Numbered from the stretch's first letter, positions 25,230 to 39,757 are shown. The stretch: 64,000 nucleotides of DNA from Coniferiporia sulphurascens (GCA_002794785.1 NBBA01000001.1:4712001-4776000); one strand, 5' to 3'. Program-made: numbers and translations. Notes: generated by a model not told the origin, from the letters alone.

Positions 25230-25279
25230 TGTATGAAAGTCGGAGAGAGGTGTTAGGACTGTTTCCAGCGTCCACGAGC

Positions 25280-25286
25280 TTTTATA
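25280..25286 (-). promoter_or_regulatory. TATA box of ppo copy A
   Basis: TATAAAA on the minus strand about 51-57 bp before the ATG at 25229. ppo copy B has a TATAAG box at a similar distance (35509-35514), so this promoter spacing is conserved. Confidence 0.5.
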
Positions 25287-25299
25287 GCGGGACCAAGCA

Positions 25300-27925
25300 T
25301 AGTATGGACAGAGAGATCCTCAGGCCAGTGAGCGCGCAGGGAGACTCGCCGGACGCTAATCTGGCACGAGAAACAGTCCGACTCGGCTGCAGAAAGCGAA
25401 ACCTTCTAGACTACTTCAAGACACCCTTGCAGTGCGCTGAGCCCGGTGGTATCATTTCCCCGCTTTCCGTCTTGCGCATAGAGTAATTCAATCGTTGGCG
25501 GGTGGAATGCGCGAGCTCGGCGTCCACTGTTCAGTTTCGCGTTCTCGGACTTGACGCGCCTTGCCCGTGACTGTCACACCCGCATAAGCGCGCGCGGCGC
25601 GCCTCAGTCTTCAAGTTCGGCTTCAAGTTGAAAGCTCAGCCTCCATCTCTCCCAAAGCTCAGGTCTACGCTCGTACGTCCAACTAGCTCGAAAAACACAA
25701 ACGAAACGAAACAAAAGGGCGTCCCTAATTTACTAAATTAATATCGAGCATAGGTTCAATTTCTCTGCTTCAATAGATACACAGACAGACGGCATGGAAG
25801 CCTCCGGCCGCTTTCGGTATCTCATCCTTCCGTCCAAACGCAAGCCCCGCCCTCCTCTCTCTCTGTTTCCATGTCGATTCTGCGGCTCGGTCTTCAATGT
25901 CCCCCGCACACGAGCGCACGCATTGGCCAATAACGTTGATCGTAATACCAATCCCGAACCCGTTTACTACCGCTATCAACCCTCCAATTCAATCCCAACC
26001 CCAATGCTCGCTCGCGCCCAACGACGCGGCGGGTGCAGCGTGGCTCGGCAACGCGCATCGACATTAAAACATTAGCATCGACATCGGCAAGCACCGCGCT
26101 CTCGGAAGCTCGAGCCTTGCGCTCTTCCAAGACAGCTATTGGTGCTTTTACCCGAGAGCACCTCGCTCGGCGCCTGCGGGTCACCGTCCCCGCCTCCCAA
26201 CGTCAACGCGAATAGAAAAGTGAGAATGCGACCGTCGCACCCTTGCCATTGCATCATCGCACAGTACTACTCGTTCAAGTTGCACTTAGCGTCTGTTGGC
26301 CCTGGCCCCTGACCCCGGCCGCCATATCCGTCCCTTTCCCTAAAGTATCCCCTTATTCATTTCATTTCTTCTTTTCTCCCACTAAAGTTTAAGTTCTAGT
26401 CCCGCTTCTATGCAGTTCGCGCACCTAATCACCAGTCTAGCAGCGTGTGGGAGCGCCCGCTGCTAAGGTTGACGCCAATGCTTGGAAGCAGAACCCTCTA
26501 GGTGGCTACGCAGTGCGCACCGTGACCGCGAGTTATTTTCAGTAATCAAGAGGCGCTAGTAGAAAGGCTGGCCCACCATTAAGTAGCTGTACACTCGTCT
26601 GACCCGGTTGGCCGAGTCAGAGTTTACGTGCGGACTCGGATCATCAGCTTACGGTTCGTATCGTACATCCACACAATTAATACCAGCACTGGTATCAGCA
26701 CTAGCAGAAGCGCAGCGAACTCAACTTAGGACACAGGGGTTGGCACCGCGTATCGTATCGTGTCTTACAGTATATGGGTACATGAAGGGACCGGCCCGAA
26801 CCAATCAGCCAGCCTCCCGAGCCCCTACGCGGATCTTCCAGAATCCAGCCACGCAAAAAAAGAAATGGGCCAAAACCTCATTCTGGGAATATGAATGAAC
26901 TCCGAATATGGGAAGCCGACCCGGGCATGCATATGGATAGCATGGGCATGGAATCCGAAGCACAGGCCAGAAACTTATGATCAGGGAGTTGTACTCGCAT
27001 TTCATGAAATCGCCGGCGCTAACGCTAACGACTCGGAGCCACTCCACTCCACCACTCTTCAGTTCTACGAACGGAACCTACGGAGGAATGGAGGAATGGA
27101 GTTTTGTAGAACTTTGAATTCGTTTGTCATTGTCGTTGAGTTCCTCCTTTTTTTCTTGTCTTTGTCTTTGATCATTACTGCTATACGTCCTGTGTACGTG
27201 TTTGTTTTGGTGTCGTCGACGTTGGGGAACATGTTAGCGTAGGATTCGCGAAAAGTAAGTATGCCGAACCTGAACTTAGTGACACACCGCGCGTACCACG
27301 ACGGTGCATGGCTACCAACGAGTTACGGATTGGGTTCGGACGTCTTGAAGACGAAGGGACCGAATTCGTTATTACGTACACATACATATACTTGTAAATA
27401 CATTCCACACATGAAATATGTACACTTGGACGTTGCTTCGGACGTCCCCGAAGTTACATGTACGCGGTGTGATGAAACTGGCTCTGAGTCGCCGCTCGGA
27501 AGGAAGGCCTCCGAACGAACTCCAGAGTCAGTACTAAGTCGTAGTCTCGAATCAAACTACATCTGCTGTCCGGGAGTGCCGACCGAGGGGGAAATGGTCA
27601 CTAAGATTGCGCCCGAAGTCAGGATTAACGCCCGCCAAGCCTCGGAGGGGTGGCTCTATAGCGCAGCGCACGTGACCGATCCTCTCCGAATTCTAATTGA
27701 TGTTTGGACTCTGCCGTCCGACCATGCAACTCGGGAGGAGAAACGAATATTATTAGTAGACGGGGGTATATATATATCGGTATCGTACAACGTTCCACGC
27801 GCCACGCGCCATAGCCCGAGAGAGGAGAGTACTTTTTTTCGTTTCGTTTTAGTTTCGTTTCGTTTCGGAATCGCATGTGTGTGCCAGTGTGTGTGTGTAT
27901 ATGTCGCAGTGATGTCGTCCACCGC
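25300..27925. other. intergenic, nothing assigned
   Basis: No supported gene over 2.6 kb. A pyrimidine-rich stretch with TTTCGTTTCG repeats lies near 27837-27866 and a short GT run near 27888, close to the 3' end of the coiled-coil gene. The long plus-strand frame 27261-28124 runs into that gene's antisense and is rejected. Confidence 0.4.
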
Positions 27926-28994
27926 TCATGAAACAGCACCCAAGCCCAAGCTATCCACCTCGGCCTTGACAGTGTCTAACCGCCGCGCCTCTTCCTCTGC
28001 TCGCGCGACTTCCTGCGCGAGTCGGCCTTCACGCACTTGCATGCGCTCTTCCCTGCGGAGTGCGCAGCACGGAGTAAGTGAGTACGTAGGTACGTTAGCT
28101 CGCAGAAAAAGAAAAGGGGTTTAAGAAGAAGAGTACGTACATCCCAAGTATCAACGCACGCACCTGCGCGATATGCGCGAGCGCTGCGTTGAGCGTTTGT
28201 GCGTTTGCAGGGGGACTTGTCATGCCCACCTGCCCCTGTCCCTGTCCCTGCGCGTGTGCGCGCGGTGTTGCGGGCACGTCGTCGCTGAGGAACGAGGAGG
28301 AAGTGTTGGCAGATGCGTCGAACGTCGCGTCGGCTGCGAGCGTGCTCTCCGCCTGAGGAAGGAAAAACGACGCGGTGTCGCCGGTGCGGAGGAAGCCGCT
28401 CCGGCCGGCGAGGGACGTGTTTGCAGAAGGGATATTGAGCGAGGTCTGCGCGCCAATCCAATCCAACCCGGTTCAGCTCAAAACTCGGCTCACAGTCCAA
28501 CATACGCTCAAACGCACCTGCCAATTCTCACCCGCGAGCCGTGCGAGCTCGCGCTCGAGCATCTTCTCCCTATTCTTCCCTCGCTCGAGCTCGGCCATAC
28601 AACGCTCGTTCTCGCGCTGCGTGCCTGTTAGTAGTAGCTCGAGGTTCTTGTACTCGCGCTCGAGCTCGCGGATCTGCTCGATGGGCGGACGTTGGCTTAG
28701 CTGGTCCTGTAGCGCTAGTACCTGTGCCTGGAGCTGCTCGTCGGTGCCCGATGTTTTAGGACGGACAATCAATGAGACGAGAACAGTTAGTAGTCAAACC
28801 TTAATTGACTCATGTATATAGGGCGGAGGGGAGCGTACTTTGTCGTTCTCGCGCTCGGCAGACAGCAGTTGTCTGCGCAGCGTGTCTTCGGGCGACTCCT
28901 CCGGCTGTTCGCGCAGCACGCCAAGGTCGTCCGACAGCGACGAGATGGATCCCGCGCGTGCGTTGTGCGTGCGTAGAGATTGTGCGCGCCGCAT
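27926..28994 (-). CDS. coiled-coil protein of unknown function
   Basis: Four exons (28994-28839, 28736-28518, 28445-28141, 28052-27926) give 268 residues. An N-terminal Ser/Arg-rich head (MRRAQSLRTHNARAGSISSL) precedes a heptad-rich helix (about residues 36-124, rich in Gln, Glu, Arg and Leu, e.g. IRELEREYKNLELLL). A low-complexity Ser/Thr/Ala linker with GQGQGQ follows, then a second short helix ending ERMQVREGRLAQEVARAEEE. Layout resembles fungal cytoskeletal or spindle-pole scaffolds, but I do not recognise a family. The start was chosen as the first ATG of the continuous coding phase. Divergent from the phosphotransferase gene by about 240 bp, so the two may share a promoter region. Confidence 0.7.
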
Positions 28995-29233
28995 CGCTGC
29001 TGACGCGTTGTAGGATGGGGGCCGAGTAAGTAAATGGATAGGAGGCGCGGCGCCTCCGCGACGGGAAGAGGGACGGACCCGGGAAGCGCGCCGAACATCA
29101 CGTGAGTGAATGGCGTGTATGCGCATAAATATTGCACACGCACGTGCAGCGCGACCTGAGGGCGAGTCCCGAGTCCCGATTCCTACTGCGTCACTATCTC
29201 GCCGACCACGACGAGCACGGACGTCTCGACGAT

Positions 29234-31200
29234 ATGGGCTACATCCAAAGCACGCCCTCGAGAACCTCAAGACGTACCAATACAAAGGTGTCGACAAGTT
29301 GAGCACTTCACCGTCTCGGAGTCTGGTCCCCTTTTCATTAATACATCCGCCGCCGCGGTCTCCTTTTTCTTTCGTGATGTAGGTCTATCTTGTCGCGCTA
29401 TGTTCTCAACCCCTACTGGAACTGGCTCGTGAAGCTATGGCCTACGTCCGTAGCGCCGAACACCGTGCGTGCCACCGCCTATCTGCACAAGTAGCTTATC
29501 TGGTACTGAAATACTATGTGCCAAACCAATGCCTTCAATCAGATCACCCTCACGGGCCTCACTCTCGTATTCATCAACTTCCTCACGATGCTGTATTACG
29601 ACCCCGCGTACTGTACTGAAGAACACGCCCCTGGCTCCGCCCCGCCGCACTGGGTGTACTTCACGTACGTCGTCGCTCCCTCATCCTGTGCACCCGATCT
29701 CATGCGAAATCAGGTGGGCGGCCGGGTTGTTTTTGTACCAAAGCCTCGACGCAATCGATGGGTACGTCGTCCATAGCATCCCGTGTGTCTTTTCTGAGCA
29801 CTAGCATCTCTATACGTATCTCTAGGAAACAAGCACGTAGAACGCAAATGGCGGGCCCGCTGGGCGAGATGTTCGATCACGGTGCGTGTCCTCACCCCCC
29901 GCTACGTGATCACAATCACAATCACAATCGTATAACACGCTATCCACCTGACTGACAATTTTCAGGATGCGATGCGATAAACACGACGGCAAGATAGCGT
30001 TCCACTCCCGGTGGCTCCCCGTATAACTTATGCACATAAATCACAGCTGGAGGCGATCCTGACGTGTTACGCGCTCAACGTCGGACGTTCATGGTGGACC
30101 GTGGCGTCCCAGGTGGCGGCGCTCGCAAATTTCTACCTCACGACATGGGAAGAGTATCATACAGGCCAGCTGTATCTCGCGGAGTTCTCTGGACCCGTTG
30201 AGGGCATACTGATCATTGTATGTTTGTACATCGTCACGGGCATATACGGTAGGACCTGTCCTTTTCTCCTTGACTAGTACATCGTCATAACTTTGTTTAA
30301 ATTCAAGGCCCGTCGTTTTGGGACCAGGGATCCTAACCTTCTCGCGACTAGGGCACGTCGAGGCTATAGCCGGGATCGTGCCGGACGTTCCGCTGAACAT
30401 AGCATTTATGTACTTTGCAGGCCTCGGACTGGGATTCAACATCTTCACAAGGTGATTTCTCCATTCCCTAGCAAAGTCTTTCCACTCAGCTCACTTATAT
30501 TCCTCTAGTTACACAAACGTGCACCGCGCCGCCATACGTAGAACAAGCACAAGCACGCGCACCGACTCAACCCTCCTCCCCCTCCTGCGCCTTCTCCCCT
30601 TCCCACTCTCAGCATCCCTACACGCCTTCTGGCTCGCCGCGCCCGCACCCGGGTCGTCAACGATGACAATCCTGCACTCCCCACTCCTCGTACCATTCCT
30701 CTGCGCATGGGGCCTCCAATTCGCACACCAAGTCGGGCGCATCATCCTCGCGCACCTCACGCGTCGCCCTAACATGCCCGTATGGGAGCCGCTCTGGGTC
30801 TTCGCAGCTCTCGCGGCGGTCGACGCGAACGCGCTTCGTTTGTTCGGTCGGTACGTATGCGTTCGCTCTCCTCTCCTCCCTCTCCTTCTTCCTTTCTCAA
30901 AACTCTCACTAACACCCGTGCCCACTCCGTTCCACCCCACCCAGACCCCCACTCCTCCTAACAACCCCCTCACGCACCACCCTCGCCGTCTACACAACCC
31001 TAACGCTCTCCCTCATCTCGTACGCCCGTTTCTGCTACCTCGTCATCCGCGACATCACCGACTTCCTCGGTATCGCGTGCTTTACCGTGCGCAAGAAGGG
31101 TGCGGACGGCGCGTGGCATAGTTCGGTCCCGGCCCCGGTCCTGGTCCCGCGTGCGAATGGTGTCGGTGCGCATACCGGGATGAAGCCTAAGGACGAATGA
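29234..31200 (+). CDS. ept1: ethanolamine/choline phosphotransferase, one or two apparent frameshifts
   Basis: Ten exons (29234-29297, 29383-29464, 29543-29664, 29714-29761, 29826-29881, 29966-29988, 30047-30248, 30308-30451, 30509-30850, 30945-31200), about 446 residues. The CDP-alcohol phosphotransferase motif DGxxARx8Gx3Dx3D is complete across exons 4-6 (DGKQARRT..GPLGEMFDHGCD). Several hydrophobic helices follow, and the C-terminal YLVIRDITDFLGI is typical of Ept1/Cpt1. The enzyme transfers phosphoethanolamine or phosphocholine from the CDP form to diacylglycerol in the ER membrane, last step of the Kennedy pathway. Two oddities: the ATG reads MGYI then is one C short of joining the KHALENLKTY frame, and exon 8 is one G short near 30330. 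Either could be avoided by an upstream in-frame ATG (29110) or a later acceptor (after 30333). The intron 29989-30046 is GC-AG. Confidence 0.87.
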
Positions 31201-31466
31201 CGGAATCACTCATGATTACTCGGAGGCCGAGCCTGATCGATGATAGGCGGATTTTAGACGGGCGTGTAGGACGATATAGATCAAGGCCCACGCCTTCCCC
31301 TCACAGGACTTGGGATTTTCACACTTAGATTCATTCGCACAGCTATTAGCAGATCCAATATATAGCGTTCAAAATTTATAGACATAAGAAGCGGAGCACA
31401 ACGGTCAAGGGACCATAAAACTAATACACAGTACAAAAGGTCGGGAGGTAGAGCTGACTAGGGTCA

Positions 31467-32290
<824 letters not shown>

Positions 32291-35200
32291 ATGAGTGCTC
32301 TAGGTTCGCGTTAAGACGGTTAGTTGGGGTGGATGGGCAAGTGTTGAAGATGTGCTGCTGTCGACGACAACGATGATGGCGGCGGGAGACAAGAGGCGAC
32401 GACGACCCACATGCTTCCTTATCCGGCGGCGAGCACAGCTTCAGTACACTTTCCCACAATGTGGTATTGAAACTGCATGTTAGGTAATGTAGGATAGCGT
32501 TCGCACTCAAGTCGGCGGGGTTTCAGTCTGCTGTACTGTACTCGTATGTACATCAAATCAACCTGTACACCGCACATTTTGTATCTGTTCCCCGTTGATT
32601 GCTGCGTACCTCTTGACATCAGAAACTCACATCTAATCGAAAGATTCGAATTTCCAAAATGGGTCGCTCGCGCAACGCTCTCTCTGTCCTGGGTCCTAAC
32701 CAACTTCCCCTTGGGCCCTTGCTCTGTTTGTTACGACGGCTAAAAGTTTCTCTCGACAACGACAGCGGCAGTCCCTTATCTGCTGCGTCAGTCTCTGGAA
32801 CATTTCCGGCGCCCTGACCAGGTGTTCCCTTCCTGCTCGTCTTCCGCTTTAAACTTACCCCTCATCGTCGGCTCGAATTCACTTATGGCTTCTCGTGCAT
32901 TCGGCATCCACGGTCCCGGGGCATCAATATCGCGGGGGATTGTGTACTGGGACGCTAGCGCTGAATGCAACACGAACCTAAATGGCGTGCTCCGAACTGG
33001 AAATGCCCGACTACGATCCTGCTTGTCGGATTATCGGAAATCGATTGAGTTCGTAGCGTGGATCCAGAAGATCTCGTTTTCGGCTCACGACCCCACCATT
33101 GTTCACTCTCTCATCTCCGCCCCGGCAGGCCTAGGGGCATAAAATGCAGACCTAGGGGCATAAAGTGCAGACTTGAGAGCTGTCGTGCGGCGAAGAACTC
33201 GTCGAGGGTGGGGGTTGAAGGTACAGACAATGGACTGAACTGTATCGTCATCGCCGAATAGGCTCGCAGAGAATTAACCCTCTTGCCATCAACTGGACGG
33301 TGCTCGACAAGGCACGAAGGATAAAGAGCAGTACCTGTCCGACTTCGACTGGAAGGCCGTGCGTCGCGTGGGCGTGGGCATGGGTTCGACTTTTGATCTG
33401 TTGTGAGCCTTGAACCGTCGATATCAACATCTTCTTCTATCTCCGTTTCGAGTCTTCCTTTCGTCCAGTGTTCGAGGGTTCGCACTTAGAGCAAAGAGCT
33501 ATAAGATCTTGCTCTTGCTAGTTTCTTTGCCTTCGTCTTCGTAGCGAAAGGTAACGTTTATTGACTGGAACGTCGGGATTGTCCTTCCGATCCTGGGTGG
33601 GGGAGAGGGGGAAACGCAGAACAGAACCATGAACTGGCTAGACTTTTGTTGGTTCTTGACGCCCGAGTTGGAAGATGGGACTGGTAAGAAGTGTGCGCTA
33701 CTTGGGCCACGGTTCGGGCGTCAAGGGGCTTTTTTACTTGCGTCTTGCGTCCTGTGCCTTAATACTTCGAGGGGGAACACGATCTAGAAGAGTGTCCAGC
33801 GTAAGATTTTGGCAGGCGTTCATCAATGAATACTTTCTGGAGGTTGAGTCGCTCGAAGTCCATCTCCATGTGCACACGTCCAAGTTCTGAGCTTCGAGGC
33901 TGGTTTTTTTTTTTGGAGGTGGCAGATCAAGGACGGACAGACGTTGCTGTGGCTGTCAATGGAAAGAAAAGAAACTTGAAAGTGGTCAATTACGGTAACG
34001 TACAACTAAAGTGCTTACTATGAAAAGGCCCACCGGATAGGGCAAACCACTGACTCAGACGAGCTTGCTATCTTGCGTGTACGAATACGGGTGCGACTCC
34101 AGATCTAATCCCTTCCTAGTACCGCTCACAGGGTTTTTTTTTAGCGGCGTACTGTCGTTTATCGTCTGCGAACAGACATCCGAGCCCCAGGCCGAGGCGT
34201 TCGATCTCGGGCCCAAAGATCCGCTCCACGGCAGGGTTGGCGGGGTTTAATCAAGACTCACGCTCCAGAAAAGGCATTGCATTAATATTGTCTACCGCCT
34301 CCTTCTTCGGTCCCCGTCTTCAAAGACCAATCTGCATGGGACCGTAGGACGAATAACAATCCGTATTGACAAGTGACGACGCATGTATGGCGTAACATCC
34401 TGGTCGAGACTCATACGGTCCCGTCGTCCGAGGCGTTCGATCTTGGATTTGAAAGGTCCAGTCCATAGCGGTGGGGTTTAATGAAGGCTCGCGGCATATC
34501 ACTAGTACTGCCGTTATTACGGACCCCCCGCGGTTCCGATCTCCGAGCTGTACCCCCGATTTTTGCTTTATCTGCAAACGCGAGGTTATTTCGATCGATG
34601 TTCGATCCGCTGTGGGATGTCTATATGTCTTCTTATCCAAATTATTACCATCTAAATCAAAGTCCACCCTCGGAGAGGTCGTTTCGGGACGTAACGGTAC
34701 AGGCGTCGTGTGTTCTCCGGGCTTCTCTCTGGCAGATAGGAGCCTCACCGGGGGGTCGACCGATATACGGTATGACGACTCGTTCTAATATTGTTGCGCC
34801 GCTGGATTGGAAATATCGTGCTTCAGTTCCCTGTGGCGCGGCGAATTTGGGGGAAGCACAGGGTCGCTGGACCTCGTGCGGGGGAAGGGGACCGACTTAA
34901 CTGCCCGGAGCATGTATCTGATGGATTCCTGTGATAATACAGACAATCGTTTGCTATAACTAACGACAACAATACAAATGAGACTAGAGCTAGCAGCAAC
35001 CCTTGACGCAACTTCGGCGATAGTGCATGTAATACAACGACCTGTAGAGTGCAGTCCATATTGTGTAAAGGACAGAGCACTATCCGAGTCGAGGAAGGGA
35101 AGCAGAACTTGGAAGGCCAGGCAATATTGTGCGCTAGTATAGTAGGGAACTTCCCTTTGTTAGAAGCGGGATGTGTTTGTAAATAGAGCTAAGAGTGGGC

Positions 35201-35508
35201 TGGATGCGAGGGGGCGTTGCCTGAACTGAGATCGGGGGAGCCGTTCAAAGCGGTTCTGGCTCAGGGACAGGGCCCGCACTGGCAGGGAAGGGCGCGGGCA
35301 CGTGATCACCGCCCTCAATCTACTTCCGTGTTCGCTCTCGACAACGCCGGGAGACGCTGTGCAGGATCTGTTCATCCCTCACCCTCATCAGCTTCATTTT
35401 GATCATCCAAGTCCGTTTGTACCCTTAGCACTGGATCTGCGCGCTCGCGCCCTATATGGTGTCCCATCTCTTTTTGATACTATCGCTGTATCATGCTCGC
35501 GCTACTGC
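32291..35508. other. intergenic, nothing assigned
   Basis: About 3.2 kb between histone H3 and ppo copy B without a gene I can support. It contains two copies of a 21-bp unit at 33130-33171. Several 60-140-codon open frames lack splice partners and family signals. Confidence 0.35.
33130..33171. repeat. two-copy 21-bp tandem repeat
   Basis: CCTAGGGGCATAAA(A/G)TGCAGA occurs twice head to tail with one substitution. Confidence 0.8.
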
Positions 35509-35514
35509 TATAAG
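35509..35514 (+). promoter_or_regulatory. TATA box of ppo copy B
   Basis: TATAAG 61-66 bp before the ATG at 35575, matching the spacing in ppo copy A. Confidence 0.45.
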
Positions 35515-35574
35515 AACCCCAGGTCCTAGATATCTTTTCTACACCCCTTCCGTTCCCTTCCAATCCCCTCAATA

Positions 35575-38500
35575 ATGGCAAAGCTTCCCATTGACTTCAC
35601 CAAGAGTCTCCTCGTCGTAAGTACGCTCCCGCCACTGTCGAGTGATGGCTACTCACGCCCTTGGGTCGTCTAGTCGGGTGCAGACCTTGTCCACCTCGCC
35701 GCACGGCCCCTCCCCAAGGCTCCCGATGGCCAATACGACTACGAAGCCCTCGCGACAGGCGAGGTCAGCACCTCGGATGGCACTCACTCACAGCTCTACG
35801 ACTTCGTCTCCGACGTCCAGGGCGCCATCAGCCGCGGCCCGCTCGTCACCGACCCCAAGGCCGCCGCCGCCCTCATCGACGCCATCGCTCACCCTACGTC
35901 CATCAACGACCGCGACAACCTCTTCACCAACGCTCTCAGCGCTATCACTAAGCTCCCCCCGGGCGACGTCCAGGACAGTGCTAATAACGAGGTCATTGCC
36001 GTCCTTTACGATACGCTCCCGCACCCGCCTGCGACGTTCTTGGGCTCCAAGTTCCGCGCCGCCGACGGGTCAGGGAATAACCCCTCCAGCCTGATCTTGG
36101 AAAGGCGGGCTTGTCGTATGCGCGCAGCGTCCAGGGCAAGCACCCGCTCCCGGAGAACGCGCTTCCGGACCCTGGCCTAGTGTTTGATACGCTCCTCAAG
36201 GCCCGTGATGTAGGTATATGCTATCTATCGTTCTTCAGTCGTGTTTGCTTATTGTGCCCCATCAGTTCCAACAACATCCGGGCAGGAACTCGTCCCTCAC
36301 GTTCGCGTATGCGTCGATCGTCACCCACTCGCTCTTCAACACCGACCCAGCGGATTGGACGAAGAACAGGACGTCGTCGTACCTCGACCTCTCGCCGCTG
36401 TACGGCTACAGCCAGCTGCTGCAAGACCAGGTGCGCGACAAAGAGCAGGGCCGTGGGCTGCTGTATCCGGATACGTACAGTGAGGACCGCCTCGGGTTCG
36501 TGCCGCCCGCCGCAAGCGCCTTACTCGTGATCTTCAGCCGTAACCACAATGTAAGCAAAAATCTTCATCCCCGACCAATCATGACGAAGATGATGGCTTA
36601 CGACAATCCCTTTTAAATTGGGCAGTACGTCGCGAACATGCTGTTGCAGATCAACGAAAAGAAGCGCTGGTCCAACCCGCCGCCTACTGATGCGACGCTA
36701 CGCGCGAAGCAGGACGAAGAGATCTTCCAGACCGCACGGCTTGTTAACTGTGGGCACTTCATAGCTACAATCTTTGGCGACTACGTCGCAGGCTTCTTGG
36801 GCCTCGGGCGTGAGGGCTGCACGTGGAGCTTGAACCCGTTCGACCCGATCACGACGAAGGAGGGCGATGTTATTCCGCGAGGGCAGGGCAACCACGTCTC
36901 GGTCGAGTTCAACCTACTTTACCGCTGGCACGCGACTACTGCGAAGGAGGACATCGAGTGGACTGATGAGCTGTTCAACGAGATTTTCCAGAACAAGCCG
37001 TATGACCAGATCAACCTCAATGACTTTAGGTCGGCTGCTGTGAGGGTCTTCGCGCAGAGCGAGCCCGATCCGAAGAAGCGCACGTTCGGAGGGTGAGTTT
37101 GTTCGTGATCGTCGCTTGCGTCCTGTGTTCGCTGACACATCCTGGCGCTTTTCAGGATCAAGCGTCAGGCAGACGGGACGTTCTCAGATGACGACCTCGC
37201 GAAGATCCTGCAAGACGCGACTGAGAAATGTGCGGGTTCGTACCGCGCACGGGGAACGCCCGCTGCGCTGCGCGTTATCGAGATCATGAGCATGCAGCAA
37301 GCGCGTAACTGGGGTGTATGCTCGATGAATGAGTTCCGTCAGTTCCTAGGACTCAAGCCGTTCGGAGACTTCGAAGAGTGGTCGTCGGACCCTAAGATTG
37401 TGGCCGCAGCGCGCAGGTTGTATAACCACATTGACAACCTTGAGTTGTATCCTGGTCTCCAGGCTGAGGACATCATCCCGCTAGGCCCGGGTAGTGGGAT
37501 TTGCTGTGGGTACACCATGACACGCGCGATTCTGGCGGATGCGATCGCGCTTGTGCGCGGAGACAGGTTTTACACTGTTGACTATACACCGACGAACTTG
37601 ACGTCGTGGGGCTACCAGGATTGCGTGCGTAACGTGAACAACGGCGCGTTCGGCGCGGCGTTGCCTAAGCTCCTCTTCCGTCACTTGCCTAGGCACTACC
37701 CTGCTGTGAGTTAATTTTCTATCAGCCACGGTTTAGGACCATTAGCTGACGCTGGACGATTCTAGAACAGCGTATATGCGCTATTCCCGTTCTTCATCCC
37801 GAGCGAGACGAAGAAGAACCTAACGAACTTGGGGATCGTGGACAAGTACAGCCTCACGCGGCCAAAGGCGACGCCGGTGCCGAAGGTGCTGAACACGCTT
37901 ACGGGGATCCGATACGTGTTCAAGGATTTCCAGCGGTTCCACCAGACGTACGGGCCGGATATGGCGATGCTCACGGAGGGCTACGGGTTTATGCTCACGT
38001 TCGACGAGCAGGTTAAGCATGATACAGATAGGTCGTTCGTGTGGCATGCGCTTGTCTCTGATGCCAAGACGATGAAGCAATATGTACAGTGGTACAAGCA
38101 GAAGACGCTGGCGATGTTGAAGCAGAATAGCTTCAAGTATGATGACGACGATAAAGCGACGTATGTCGATATCGTGGGCAATGTGATCAACCTCGTGTCT
38201 GTGCATTGGGCTGCGGATATGCTCGTGCGTGTTGCCGCCTCTTTTTCTTCTCACTCGTGCTTACGCTGATGATTTTTTCTCTCCTCGGACGGTTGTAGTG
38301 CGGTATCCCGCTGAAGACGGCTGCGAACCCGAAGGGCTTGTTCACGGAGCAGGAGGTGTACACCATGTTCACTGTCTTGTTCATGTGCGTGTTCGAGAAC
38401 GTTACACCCGAGAATGGGTGGGCGCTTCGTGCGGGGGCGAAGCAGGTTGGCGATATCATCAACAAGCTTATCGAGCAGAGCCTCCAACAGGCTGCACCGC

Positions 38501-39558
38501 ACACAGCAACTGTCAGTCCACTCGATTTGCTTCACATAGCGCGCTATTACTAACACACGGTGACCCCCCCTCCCCCTCGTCCTTCCCATCCTAAATCATA
38601 GAACCTCATCTCCGGCTTGCTCACGGCGCAGAAGGAGCTGCTCTTACCAACAGCAGCAAGGGAATGCGATCCGTTCCTTAAGAACCTCGCCGCGTCAAAA
38701 CGCCCAACGAACCAGCTCGTCGCATGCGTGATCGGGCTCGCAGTCGGGTCATCAGTCAACTACTCACAAGCCGTCGCGCAAGTCGTCGACTTCTACCTCG
38801 ACCCGGCACGCGCGAAGGAGTTCGCGGCGCTCGTGGAGGTGTGTAAGCGGCCTGAAGGCGATGCGGAGGCGGATGCGCTGTTGAGGGGGTATGTGCGCGA
38901 AGGGATGAGGTTGAACCCACAGTTTGGGGGCTTGTTTAGGGCGGCGGTGCAGGATGCGGTTGTGCCGCAGGGAGATGGCCTTGAGCCGCTGACGGTGAAC
39001 GCGGGTGATGTGTTGTTTGCGAGTTTCAAGAACGCGAACCTCAACGTACGTATCTTCTTTCTCTTTCCCCCTTTTCCTTATTCCGTCATGTCGCGCAAAC
39101 GCTGACGCAAACGCGACTATAGCCACAAGACTTCCCGAACCCAACAACGGTCGACCCGACGCGCCCGAAGGACAGCTATCAGCTGCAAGGAGCCGGGTTC
39201 CACAACTGCCCCGGTGTGGACTTTGCGTCGGACACGATCTCGCAGGTCGTGCGCATCATATTCACGCTTCCGAACCTCCGTCGTGCGCCGGGGCCTGCGG
39301 GCGTGTGTGCGTCGTTTGAGCTTCCTTCGTTCGGGGTGAGTGTTGTTTCTTGATTTCGGAAATGTATGAGTGGTTAATTAATTGATGGGATGGTCGTGGT
39401 TGAATTTTTAGACGGATAACACGATGTATGTCACTGCGACCGGGAATTGGAGCCCTTGGCCTGGGTCGCTGTTCGTTGCTGTGAGTCTGGTTTTTTCTCC
39501 TCTTGTTCATGGTTTTGTTTTTGCTCATGTGTTTTCGCGTTTTTAGTACGATGCGTGA
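35575..39558 (+). pseudogene. fatty-acid heme dioxygenase-P450 fusion (Ppo), copy B, one frameshift
   Basis: The same eleven exons as copy A, with equal lengths except exon 2 (536 instead of 537) and exon 6 (459 instead of 456): 35575-35616, 35674-36209, 36266-36550, 36626-37092, 37156-37705, 37766-38224, 38299-38511, 38602-39045, 39123-39335, 39412-39480, 39547-39558. Exon 2 has lost one C in a C run at 36081-36084, which shifts the frame and stops the protein about 195 residues in. All later exons are clean: distal His in THSLFNTD, YRWH, and P450 Cys in GAGFHNCPG. Without the loss it would code about 1096 residues. Either a very recent pseudogene or a sequence error. Lies head to head with copy A across 10.3 kb that hold three unrelated genes. 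Confidence 0.88.
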
Positions 39559-39726
39559 AAGTGGTCCCGTTCGTTCGCCTCGCTCAGCGCAGCACGGCTT
39601 ATGAGTTTGTCACAATGCTACGATGCCATGTTCCGAGCTCTCACGCGATTTGACGATTTGACGAACTTTACGGCTACGAACGGATGTCCAACCAAATACT
39701 TACCCTGTGATCTGTCGTTTTCCTTT

Positions 39727-39757
39727 TTTCTTTCTTTCTTTCTTTCTTTCTTTCTTT
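39727..39757 (+). repeat. (TTTC)n microsatellite
   Basis: About seven TTTC units just after the 3' end of ppo copy B. Confidence 0.85.

Noticed and set aside
27261..28124. 287-codon plus-strand open frame
   Set aside because: It overlaps the last exon of the coiled-coil gene in antisense and runs through a GT/TTTCG low-complexity stretch; composition is not protein-like and no family signal is seen.
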